Shown piece after piece: positions 32,050-40,067 of a stretch of DNA of 64,000 nucleotides. Position numbers and translations under genes: made by a program. The notes beneath the pieces are model-generated. The model was given only the letters and a program-made list of their open reading frames with translations, was not told the DNA's origin and did no database searches. Source of the DNA: an uncultured Bacteroidales bacterium (GTDB taxonomy: Bacteria; Bacteroidota; Bacteroidia; Bacteroidales; Paludibacteraceae); contig CALAUA010000014.1 in NCBI GenBank assembly GCA_937891975.1, forward strand, positions 310,001 to 374,000, in the 5' to 3' direction. Position 1 is the stretch's first letter. Every line of letters starts with the position of its first letter.

Positions 32050-32094
32050 CTCTTAAATGTAATGTAATTTAGTTGTTATACTTTCTGTTATTTG

Positions 32095-32166
32095 TAGTGC
32101 CACGGGGAATCGAACCCCGCTTTAGAGAATGAAAATCTCTTGTCCTAACCGATAGACGATGGCACC
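32095..32166 (-). tRNA. tRNA-Glu(TTC)
   Basis: On the minus strand: acceptor GGTGCCA/TGGCACT (one G-U), D arm with GTC..GAC, anticodon stem AGAGA/TCTCT with loop TTTTCAT giving anticodon TTC, T stem CGGGG/CCCCG with TTCGATT, discriminator A. No CCA is encoded. It lies between its promoter and rpsT. Confidence 0.95.
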
Positions 32167-32196
32167 ATTTTCTTCACTATGGGCGAAAATCGGCTG

Positions 32197-32228
32197 CAAA
32201 GGTACTACCTTTTTTTGAATTGTGCAAA
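32197..32228 (-). promoter_or_regulatory. promoter of tRNA-Glu and rpsT
   Basis: Minus strand: -7 box TACCTTTG 32197-32204, 20-nt spacer with A7, -33 TTTG 32225-32228. Confidence 0.82.
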
Positions 32229-32263
32229 TATTTTCAAAGAAAAAGCATATTTTTTCAAAAAAA

Positions 32264-32295
32264 ATTGCATATTTCGGTAGAAAGTAGTACCTTTG
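32264..32295 (+). promoter_or_regulatory. promoter of the beta-barrel gene at 32319
   Basis: -33 ATTG 32264-32267, 20-nt spacer, -7 box TACCTTTG 32288-32295, 24 bp before the ATG. Divergent from the tRNA-Glu promoter. Confidence 0.75.
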
Positions 32296-32318
32296 TAGCG
32301 TTAAAAATACTCAAAGTG

Positions 32319-33089
32319 ATGAAAATACGTGTTATATACCTATTATGGATGATGTGTTTGATGACAGTGTGGTCTTTTGGTCAAGAAGTTACAAATACTT
32401 TGCCTGATTTGCAAACGTCTGAACCTGATTTTTTTGACCCTACACGTAAGGTGGAAGTAAAAGAGGAATATACATTCTCCACGACTTGGAGGTGGGAGAC
32501 TGGATATACACAGCTGAATCAGCAGCAAGATACGTCTTCATTATACCTACATGGGATTAGACTAGGAGCAACTATAGATTTTAATTTGCCTTATCGCTTT
32601 AGCATTCAAACGGGTGTATTGACGGCACTAACTTATGGACGAAATAACCAACATTGGGCTTCATTAACGGAAGAGAGTGCACAAGTGAATGTAATGCAAC
32701 ATGATATTTTGCAGTTACAACTCATTATTCCTGCGCGCGCGTATTATAATATAGTGTTGTGGAAAAAGTTACGTATGTTCTTTTATGCTGGACCACAATT
32801 GCAGATTGGTTTGATGAGTTATGATTTCATTACCAATAAAACTTCTGAATTGACTACTCAATGGCTGGAACAGCAAGGGCTTGCTACAACATCTTATGAT
32901 CGCTATGCTACCCGCGAACTTTATCGTACCAATATTCAGTTTGGTTTAGGTGGAGGTCTGGAGTGGGATCGTTATCGCTTGCAAGCGGGATACGAATTTG
33001 GATTGAATAATATCTTGCGTACTTCGGTTTTACCTAAGCAGAAGTTGAACGAGTGGGGATGGATGTGTACCTTCTCCTACCAACTATAA
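32319..33089 (+). CDS. outer membrane beta-barrel protein, paralogue of 16563-17264
   Basis: 256 residues from ATG 32319, which follows the promoter; the frame upstream is not coding. It has a signal peptide (MKIRVIYLLWMMCLMTVWSFGQ), an acidic linker (LPDLQTSEPDFFDPTRKVEVKEEYTF) and barrel strands (GIRLGATIDFNLPYRFSIQTGVLTALTY, IIPARAYYNIVLWKKLRMFFYAGPQLQIGLMSY, IQFGLGGGLEWDRYRLQAGYEFGLNNIL). The last three strands align with those of the barrel upstream of dnaG. Monocistronic. Function unknown; a small OM porin-like or adhesin barrel is likely. Confidence 0.78.
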   Translation: MKIRVIYLLWMMCLMTVWSFGQEVTNTLPDLQTSEPDFFDPTRKVEVKEEYTFSTTWRWETGYTQLNQQQDTSSLYLHGIRLGATIDFNLPYRFSIQTGVLTALTYGRNNQHWASLTEESAQVNVMQHDILQLQLIIPARAYYNIVLWKKLRMFFYAGPQLQIGLMSYDFITNKTSELTTQWLEQQGLATTSYDRYATRELYRTNIQFGLGGGLEWDRYRLQAGYEFGLNNILRTSVLPKQKLNEWGWMCTFSYQL

Positions 33090-33179
33090 TGGATTTCTTG
33101 CAAGTCCGTTCTGACAAAGCATAATACACCCTGAGTACAAGCCGAGTGCTTATGGGATATTAGCTAACTATATTATTAA

Positions 33180-33248
33180 CTACAGGGGTGCCTCTCACGG
33201 CTGAGATTATACCCTTTGAACCTGGGCAGGTAATGCTGCTAAGGAAGT
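33180..33248 (+). promoter_or_regulatory. TPP (thiamin pyrophosphate) riboswitch
   Basis: All THI-box core elements are visible: ACAGGGGTGCC, GGCTGAGA, ATACCCTTTGAACCTG, then GGTAATGCTGCTAAGGAAGT. The 3' end contains the probable ribosome-binding AAGGAAG and the ATG of the receptor follows one base later. Binding of TPP would pair this region and hide the start, so control is most likely translational. No separate expression-platform terminator is present between aptamer and start codon. Confidence 0.95.
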
Positions 33249-35504
33249 ATGAAAAAATTCTCTTTCTTTCTCTCCGCCACTTTGGCGGCAAGTGTCGTTG
33301 CACATGCGCAAACGGACACCATCACCCTCACCCGACAATTGGATGAGGTCATCATCAACGCGCCAGTGGCGCAAGTCACTAACAATCACACCGCGCTCAC
33401 CCACGAGCAACTCAATCAGAGCAATACGGGACAAAACCTCCCCTTCTTGCTTTCCGCTACGCCTGCTCTCGTGGCTACTAGCGACGACGGACTGGGAGTA
33501 GGGTACACCTATTTCCGCATCCGTGGTACGGACCACACGCGTATCAATATGACGCTCAATGATGTTCCGCTCAACGATAGCGAGAGTCAAACTGTCTTCT
33601 GGGTCAATATGACCGATATGGCCAGCAGCATGTCCTCGCTGAATGTCCAACGCGGCGTAGGCACCTCTACCAACGGTAGCGCATCCTTCGGAGCCAGCAT
33701 CAACATGTCCACCTCCTCGCCTCTCGCCTCTAACCTCTCGCCTCTAACCTCATCCGTAGGCTTATCCTTCAACGGCGGTATGTACAACACTTTCCGCGAG
33801 ATGGTGAATGCCCATATCGTGCTATCTAACCAATGGCGTGCTAATGCTCGATTCTCCAAAGTCAATTCCGATGGCTTCCTCTACCGCACTGCCTCCGACC
33901 TCTATTCCTATTACGGCGATCTTGGGTGGTATAGCGCTAAAACAGAAGTCGTTGGTCGTTTCTTTGGCGGAAGCGAGAAGACAGGCATGGGTTGGGATGG
34001 CGTGGATTATAACACTGCCTATGGTATCAACGGTGCCGACCGTCGCTACAACCCTGCAGGCGAATATACCACTACTGCTGCTGACGGCTCCGATTCTACT
34101 GCTTACTATCCCAATCAAACTGACAACTACGCCCAGCAGCATGCACAACTATCTGTTCTCCATCGCTTTACGCCCCAATGGTCACTTTCTGCCACTGCCC
34201 ACTACACCCATGGCGCGGGCTACTACGAGCAATACAAACGCAAGAAATTCTCCTACTGGGGTCTCCCTTATTCGCACAAGGCCTACGGCATGTACCGTAA
34301 GCAGCTCGACAACCATTTCTTTGGCGGAGTGGTGGCTGCTAAGTATATTTCTGAGCCTGTAGATGTGCAGTTTGGTGGCGCAGCCAACTACTATATGGGC
34401 GATCACTTTGGCACATTGCATTACCTCGAAGACTCGCTTATCCTGCCTATCAACTACGAATACTACCGCAACGATGCCAAGAAGACAGATGCGAATATCT
34501 ATGCCAAAGCCAACTGGCGCATTATCAATCGCGCACAAGAGCAACTCTCGCTGTATGCCGACCTGCAGTACCGCTATGTGCGCTATGAGCGCAATGGTCT
34601 TAACGATGAGGATATGACCGACTTACCTCTGGAGGTAAACTTCCATTTCTTCAACCCCAAGGCGGGCTTGACGTACCAAAATCGCGGACACTTGCTCGCT
34701 GCTTCTTTCGCTATCGCTAACCGCGAACCTAGCCGCAACAACTACAAGGAGAATGTCCTCTACGATGTATCTACGGGCGAATATACGGGTCTGCCTCATG
34801 CCGAACGCCTCTATGACTACGAACTGGGGTACACCTACTCGCATCCGCGTTTTGCTATTGGGGCGAACCTCTATTTTATGGACTACGACAACCAACTCGT
34901 GCTCACAGGCGAGTACAACGATGTGGGAGCGTATAAGACCAAGAATGTCAAAGATTCGTATCGTATGGGAGCCGAACTTACCGCAGGGGTCAAGATTACC
35001 AACTGGCTGCGTTGGGACGGCAACCTTGTGGCATCGCGTAATAAGATTCTCAACTACCATCAGTATATCGACCTCTATGATGACCAAGACAATTGGAATT
35101 GGGTAGGGCAGGATTCTGTGGTAGGCACTACTACCATTGCTTTCTCGCCAACCCTTACCGCTTCGTCACTCTTTACTTTTGATGTAGCAGGCTTCACAGC
35201 TACCGTGCAAACCAATGTAGTGAGCAAGCAGTATCTCGACAATACCGAGGACGAGAATGCCATGCTCCGTGCATATTCTACCACGAACCTGAATTTGCAA
35301 TACCGCTTGCCAATGCAACAATGGTGCAAGAAGGATAATGCTCCTGACCTTCGCCTCTTGTGCCAGATTAACAATATCTTCAATGCCAAGTATGCCAATA
35401 ATGGTGGTGCGGAGGCCAGTCGGTTTATGGACGGCAGCCGTTGTTGCTGGTACTACGCCCAAGCAGGCATCAATGTCCATGCGGGCTTTACGGTCACTTT
35501 CTAA
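33249..35504 (+). CDS. TonB-dependent receptor, TPP-riboswitch controlled (thiamin uptake)
   Basis: 751 residues with signal peptide (FFLSATLAASVVAHAQ). There is a TonB box-like ITLTRQLDEVIINAP, a plug (LPFLLSATPALVATSDDGLGVGYTYFRIRGTDHTRINMTLNDVPLND, SLNVQRGVGTSTNGSASFGASINM) and a 22-stranded barrel ending in an aromatic residue (HAGFTVTF). The TPP riboswitch directly upstream indicates uptake of thiamin or a precursor across the outer membrane. Residues around 155-170 (SSPLASNLSPLTSSVG) come from a heptanucleotide array (33713-33754). The codon use is C-rich compared with neighbouring genes. No transporter or kinase gene follows; a terminator ends the transcript. Confidence 0.9.
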   Translation: MKKFSFFLSATLAASVVAHAQTDTITLTRQLDEVIINAPVAQVTNNHTALTHEQLNQSNTGQNLPFLLSATPALVATSDDGLGVGYTYFRIRGTDHTRINMTLNDVPLNDSESQTVFWVNMTDMASSMSSLNVQRGVGTSTNGSASFGASINMSTSSPLASNLSPLTSSVGLSFNGGMYNTFREMVNAHIVLSNQWRANARFSKVNSDGFLYRTASDLYSYYGDLGWYSAKTEVVGRFFGGSEKTGMGWDGVDYNTAYGINGADRRYNPAGEYTTTAADGSDSTAYYPNQTDNYAQQHAQLSVLHRFTPQWSLSATAHYTHGAGYYEQYKRKKFSYWGLPYSHKAYGMYRKQLDNHFFGGVVAAKYISEPVDVQFGGAANYYMGDHFGTLHYLEDSLILPINYEYYRNDAKKTDANIYAKANWRIINRAQEQLSLYADLQYRYVRYERNGLNDEDMTDLPLEVNFHFFNPKAGLTYQNRGHLLAASFAIANREPSRNNYKENVLYDVSTGEYTGLPHAERLYDYELGYTYSHPRFAIGANLYFMDYDNQLVLTGEYNDVGAYKTKNVKDSYRMGAELTAGVKITNWLRWDGNLVASRNKILNYHQYIDLYDDQDNWNWVGQDSVVGTTTIAFSPTLTASSLFTFDVAGFTATVQTNVVSKQYLDNTEDENAMLRAYSTTNLNLQYRLPMQQWCKKDNAPDLRLLCQINNIFNAKYANNGGAEASRFMDGSRCCWYYAQAGINVHAGFTVTF
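33713..33754. repeat. heptanucleotide array inside the thiamin receptor gene (6 units)
   Basis: Units CTCCTCG, CCTCTCG, CCTCTAA, CCTCTCG, CCTCTAA, CCTCATC (33713-33719, then 33720-33754). In frame, encoding SSPLASNLSPLTSS between two plug strands. Confidence 0.93.
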
Positions 35505-35506
35505 AA

Positions 35507-35542
35507 AAAAATCACCTGTGCTGAAAGACACAGGTGATTTTT
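35507..35542. terminator. bidirectional terminator between receptor and LRR genes
   Basis: Perfect 14-bp stem AAAAATCACCTGTG/CACAGGTGATTTTT (35507-35520, 35529-35542) with loop CTGAAAGA; T5 on the plus strand and T8 on the minus strand. Confidence 0.93.
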
Positions 35543-35556
35543 GTTATGGCTGTTAG

Positions 35557-38500
35557 TTACTTCATTTCAATTCCCATGACGGTATATGTCTTTCCGTTAT
35601 GCATAATTAGCAGTTGACCTCCACGTAGAACCTTCTGATAAGAAGATGAGGAAGTAGGACTCTCTACCGCTGTAGGGTCTTGGTTATATACACAGCCGAA
35701 AGTGTCGTATTCGGGGTGATTAGTCGTGTAGAGGCAACTATCTTCGCGCCAAGCACAGAGCATGACTGAACTTTCTGTTTCGCTGCTGCTGGCACTTCTA
35801 CTTGGGGCAGCGTGAGCGTTGCTGGTTCGTTTGGCAGCGTTATGCACGATGCCATCCACAGAGCCGAGGCCTGCTAACCATACTTTTTCTGCGTTTTCGG
35901 CAGTCGTGGTTTCTTCTGGGAATACTACCTCCAACAGCATTCGGCATGCGCCGTTCTCAAGGGTGTCTTTACCTGTAACTACGTGGGTATAAGTAGTGTC
36001 TTGAGGGTAGTTGTTGATACCTGCAAAGATTTCCACAGTGTCGCCTATTTCGGCGGTGAAGTCGTAGAGCACATATTCTACTCCATCGCGGAGGAAGTAC
36101 ACACGGTTGTCTTCGTCTTTACCGAAATGCAGTGCACCTACTACAGACTTGGTGGTGGCAGTATCTTTGGTAGATTGGCGTGCGAGTTGGAAATAAGTTT
36201 TATTGTTCACCTGTTGCGAGATATCTTCCAACGTGTAGCTGAATGTCTCTGCTTGCAGGATAGTGTGGTTGTTATCCATTTGGCGAAGCACAACTTCTAA
36301 TTGATTCCATTGTGTAGGGGTTGGTCTGCCACCAATCTGTCCATCTTTGGCATTGTCCTTGCGAGGTCCTCTATCGTAGTCGCATAGGCACTCTGCGCCT
36401 AATTCATCCATTTTAACTGGATCCATCTGGTAGAGGAGTTTGTTGTTCTTGCTTACGCAGACGAGGTGTTCACCTTGCAAGCTTGTAGGGACATCCCTAT
36501 TTGCTATCAATTGAAAGAAATCGCCAGACCATTGTCTATTACCAAAACTACCAATTCCTTCTACGTACTCCATACCATTGTTGAATGTCCATTTCTTGTA
36601 CTCTTTGCCATCCAATAGGGTGATAGCGGAAACATCGGTGACAATCAGTGTGTCTGCTGGGAGTATATTACCCTCTAAATCTTTGTGGTAATCTACTACA
36701 CACCATAACTCCATATCACGATCTGCAATCCAATCATCTTTGGCAAAAAAGTCAATATATAGCATTGGCAATGAATCTCCTACTTGCAGATTAAAGTCAT
36801 ATAATACAAGGTCTTTATCCAAGGAACGACTATAAATCAATATCTTATTATCTTTTTCACGCAGCAAAAATGGCGAACAATATATGTACGGCCCACCTGT
36901 TTCAGTTCTTGTTGTTAGGTTGGTATATTGTTCAATTCGGGTTTTATTGTCGGCTTGTTCGTAATATTCACGGCAAATTGTTCGTTGCAATCCAGATAAT
37001 GTAGGGAAAAGGTCGTCGCTGACTACTCCTGCGTTGTATTCGCAACCAAAACGCTCATAAAATGAACCTGTATATTTCAATTCATCATCTTTATAGGCGC
37101 ATAGGAGCGTAAAAAGACCTCCGCCAACCCAGCCACAAGGAAGAGAACTAATCAAAAATCCTTCAGGAGAACCAACACCTTCTATCCATGTTATTTCCTC
37201 ACTAGATATTTCCATATTGCCTTCTCCATCTACATCACATAAAGGATGTAACTTTATGATAAGCGGGAAGGTTTTAAGATCTGCTTGCACGTCATCTACA
37301 ACGCATGGAGATGGTGCTGTTTCTACATCATCTACAACGCATGGATATGTGCTATATGTTCCTATGCCAGAGAATACTTCCAATGTATCGCCTACTTGTG
37401 CAGAGAAGTCGTATGCTAAATATTCGCCTGTAGGTAAATCCTGAGTGTATGGGTCGTTGTCATCAAAGCCTTCATAATAGACATATACTTTCCTATCGTT
37501 GGTGAAGCGTACGGAAGTTCTTGAGGTAAATTTGCTATATGTATAATCACCGATGACAGTATCTTTACCCAGTCTATATTGTGATGTACTTGCTGTTTCA
37601 TCAAAGCGCATACCATCAAACCACATGACATTCCATGTATCGCACCATTGGTCTTTGTAGGAAGTTTCTACATCGCATAGGCACTCTGCACCAAGGCGCT
37701 CCATTTCTGCATCGTCCATCTGGTAGAGGAGTTGACCGTTACGGCTGGCGCAGACGAGATGATCGCCCATATAACAACCTGGCACTACCATACAAGATTG
37801 TGATAGTTCATAGAAAAGACCAGATAATGTACCAATGGATTCAACATATCCAAAATAACCATGGTTAAATATCCATTTTTTGTATTCCTTTCCATCTAAA
37901 AGTGTAATAGTAGAAATATCTGTTACTATAAGCGTATCTATTGGACAATCAACAGCATAATCTACAACACTAATAGTTCCATCACTATTAGGATTATTGT
38001 AATCCCAATTTAATGTTGTCAATGTGTCACCTAATTCTAATGTAAAATCATATAGCACGAAGTCTTTTTGTAGTAGTTCGCTGTATATGTATATTTTACC
38101 ATTTTCTTCACGGAGATATTGACCAAAATCCAAATATAGCTTACCACCAATCTCTTTTATATTTCCTGCTTGTAATAGAACTGGTTCGCTTTCTGGTTGA
38201 TGTCCGCTATCGAAGTACTCGGTAAAACTTGTTCGCTGCAAGCCCCATAGCGTAGGGAAGAGGTCTTCGGGGGTTTGTTCTGCATCGTCCCCACAACCAT
38301 ATTCTTCGTATAAAGGACCTGTGTATTTTAATTCATCGCCTTGGTATGCACAAAGCAAATGTACCGAACCGCCACCGTCCATAGGCACATAGCCGTTCAC
38401 GCCATTAAGAAATCCAGAATATACATCACCAACTCCTTCTTGCCATTGAGTTCTACGGTATATCTCTGTAAAATCATCAGGATGATTAGGCACATGTAAA

Positions 38501-39909
38501 GTAATAGTTGCGGGGCATCCTATACATGCGTACTGTTCAACGCCTGTTACAATACACTTGTATGTTTTTATACCGAATCTATAATTGTTGATACCAGCAA
38601 AGACTTCTAATTCATCACCTTCTTGTACATTGAAATCATATAACAAATATTCGGCATTATCGTAATAGATATATACTTTTCTGTCATCTGTAAAGCGCAC
38701 TGCAGCAACATACCGAGGTGCATCAAGAGCATCATTGATTGCTTTGCGAACAACAGCGGTATAGGTATGCTCACCTATGACAGTATCTTTTGCCAATTGA
38801 TAACGATAAGGCATATTTGATGGGGGGTATACGCTGCCATTAGAAAACATGACATTCCATTCGTTGCACCATTGGGATTTGTAGTCTGTAGTAGGTTCAA
38901 TTGGCAATATTGGATTGAAGAACATCCATTGTTCTGCCTTTTTGTATAAATCAATAGATTCTGTAGGTACGTAAAGTGGAATTTTAGCGACATCAACACC
39001 GGCAAAGAACCAATCAGAGGGTGAGTCTGAAACTACATCTCCTCTTACGGGTGGAATGGTAGCGTAGCAAGTTACTTCCGTTAAAGAAGAGCAATTAGCA
39101 AATGCTTCATCTTCAATTATTTGCACAGAAGAAGGGAGAGTTAGTTTTGTTAAGTTGGTACAACCTATAAAAGCATTTTTTCCTATTAATTTTAATGCAT
39201 CAGGAAGTTTTATATTGGTTAACTTTTCGCAATACTGAAATGTATGGTCTTCGATTGCTTCTAACTTACTTGGCAAGACGACTGATTCCAAATTAGGGCA
39301 ATCACCGAAAGCTTGTATATGGATAGATGTTACACTTTCAGGCAGCACTACTGATTGTATATTGGGTTGATTGGAAAACGTAAAGTCCAGAATAGCTTTT
39401 GTCCCATCTTTCACTACAATAGTTCCAGTTGGTGCAGTCCCTTTATAACGATATAGCAAGTTGCCAATATAAATTAGTCCGTCTGGCTGGTTGTTATACC
39501 ACGCACATTCGTACAATGCTCCTCCCAAAATGTCTTCTATGCTTTCAGGAAAAGATATGTAAACAAGCTTAGTGCAACCAGTGAAAGCATACATACCAAT
39601 CTTTTTTACAGTATTAGGAATAACCAGAGTGTCTAACATACTACATCCTGAGAAGGCGTAATTAGCGATTTCCGTAACTACATATGTTTCACCATTATAG
39701 CCATTCACTTCGCTTGGGATGACTAGTGAATTTGGTATGTAGTCGTATGGTATACCATATGTTTCACTGGTAACTGCTACTGTTCCATCAGGAAGAATAT
39801 TGTAAAATAAATATCCAGATTGGAAATCATACGCGAAGGTTGACACACTTGCCATGAGGGTGAGGGTGAGAGCAAAGAGTTTGCTGCGGAAAAAGTTGAT
39901 TGTTTTCAT
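35557..39909 (-). CDS. giant BspA-type LRR surface protein with duplicated 410-residue modules
   Basis: 1450 residues with signal peptide (FFRSKLFALTLTLMASVSTFA). Residues about 60-300 are BspA/LRR_5 repeats (IANYAFSGCSMLDTLVIPNTVKKIGMYAFTGC and similar). From about 340 on, two module types alternate. Type A (YKSQWCNEWNVMF, VRFTDDRKVYIYY, LLCAYQGDELKYTG) occurs at about 340, 750 and, diverged, 1200. Type B (LFPTLWGLQRT, TLLDGKEYKKW, LLYQMDDAEMERLGAECLCD) occurs at about 550 and 970. The tail ends GGQLLIMHNGKTYTVMGIEMK, a short Gly/aromatic motif common at the C terminus of Bacteroidales surface proteins. A secreted or surface protein, possibly a host or matrix binder; the A/B modules are not recognised. 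Confidence 0.8.
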   Translation of the reverse strand: MKTINFFRSKLFALTLTLMASVSTFAYDFQSGYLFYNILPDGTVAVTSETYGIPYDYIPNSLVIPSEVNGYNGETYVVTEIANYAFSGCSMLDTLVIPNTVKKIGMYAFTGCTKLVYISFPESIEDILGGALYECAWYNNQPDGLIYIGNLLYRYKGTAPTGTIVVKDGTKAILDFTFSNQPNIQSVVLPESVTSIHIQAFGDCPNLESVVLPSKLEAIEDHTFQYCEKLTNIKLPDALKLIGKNAFIGCTNLTKLTLPSSVQIIEDEAFANCSSLTEVTCYATIPPVRGDVVSDSPSDWFFAGVDVAKIPLYVPTESIDLYKKAEQWMFFNPILPIEPTTDYKSQWCNEWNVMFSNGSVYPPSNMPYRYQLAKDTVIGEHTYTAVVRKAINDALDAPRYVAAVRFTDDRKVYIYYDNAEYLLYDFNVQEGDELEVFAGINNYRFGIKTYKCIVTGVEQYACIGCPATITLHVPNHPDDFTEIYRRTQWQEGVGDVYSGFLNGVNGYVPMDGGGSVHLLCAYQGDELKYTGPLYEEYGCGDDAEQTPEDLFPTLWGLQRTSFTEYFDSGHQPESEPVLLQAGNIKEIGGKLYLDFGQYLREENGKIYIYSELLQKDFVLYDFTLELGDTLTTLNWDYNNPNSDGTISVVDYAVDCPIDTLIVTDISTITLLDGKEYKKWIFNHGYFGYVESIGTLSGLFYELSQSCMVVPGCYMGDHLVCASRNGQLLYQMDDAEMERLGAECLCDVETSYKDQWCDTWNVMWFDGMRFDETASTSQYRLGKDTVIGDYTYSKFTSRTSVRFTNDRKVYVYYEGFDDNDPYTQDLPTGEYLAYDFSAQVGDTLEVFSGIGTYSTYPCVVDDVETAPSPCVVDDVQADLKTFPLIIKLHPLCDVDGEGNMEISSEEITWIEGVGSPEGFLISSLPCGWVGGGLFTLLCAYKDDELKYTGSFYERFGCEYNAGVVSDDLFPTLSGLQRTICREYYEQADNKTRIEQYTNLTTRTETGGPYIYCSPFLLREKDNKILIYSRSLDKDLVLYDFNLQVGDSLPMLYIDFFAKDDWIADRDMELWCVVDYHKDLEGNILPADTLIVTDVSAITLLDGKEYKKWTFNNGMEYVEGIGSFGNRQWSGDFFQLIANRDVPTSLQGEHLVCVSKNNKLLYQMDPVKMDELGAECLCDYDRGPRKDNAKDGQIGGRPTPTQWNQLEVVLRQMDNNHTILQAETFSYTLEDISQQVNNKTYFQLARQSTKDTATTKSVVGALHFGKDEDNRVYFLRDGVEYVLYDFTAEIGDTVEIFAGINNYPQDTTYTHVVTGKDTLENGACRMLLEVVFPEETTTAENAEKVWLAGLGSVDGIVHNAAKRTSNAHAAPSRSASSSETESSVMLCAWREDSCLYTTNHPEYDTFGCVYNQDPTAVESPTSSSSYQKVLRGGQLLIMHNGKTYTVMGIEMK
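37290..37360. repeat. 36-bp tandem duplication inside the LRR gene
   Basis: TCATCTACAACGCATGGA occurs twice about 36 bp apart, encoding PCVVDDV twice (PCVVDDVETAPS then PCVVDDVQ). It is an in-frame duplication of 12 residues within the second type A module. Confidence 0.8.
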
Positions 39910-39959
39910 ATCGCTATTATTTACAGGTTATACATTTTTGTTGCAACTGAATTTTGCTG

Positions 39960-39991
39960 CAAAGGTACTGCTTTTCCCGAAACGATGCAAT
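39960..39991 (-). promoter_or_regulatory. promoter of the LRR protein gene
   Basis: Minus strand: -7 box TACCTTTG 39960-39967, 20-nt spacer, -33 ATTG 39988-39991; about 50 bases of leader. Confidence 0.78.
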
Positions 39992-40067
39992 AGGTTTGGG
40001 TGTTTGTACTGCTGGCAAAAATGTATTATATTGATTATCTATTGTTTATACTAAAAATGTACAGTTT

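Noticed and set aside
35511..35540. Repeat element between the thiamin receptor and the LRR gene
   Set aside because: The inverted repeat is flanked by T runs on both strands and lies between convergent genes, so a bidirectional terminator explains it.
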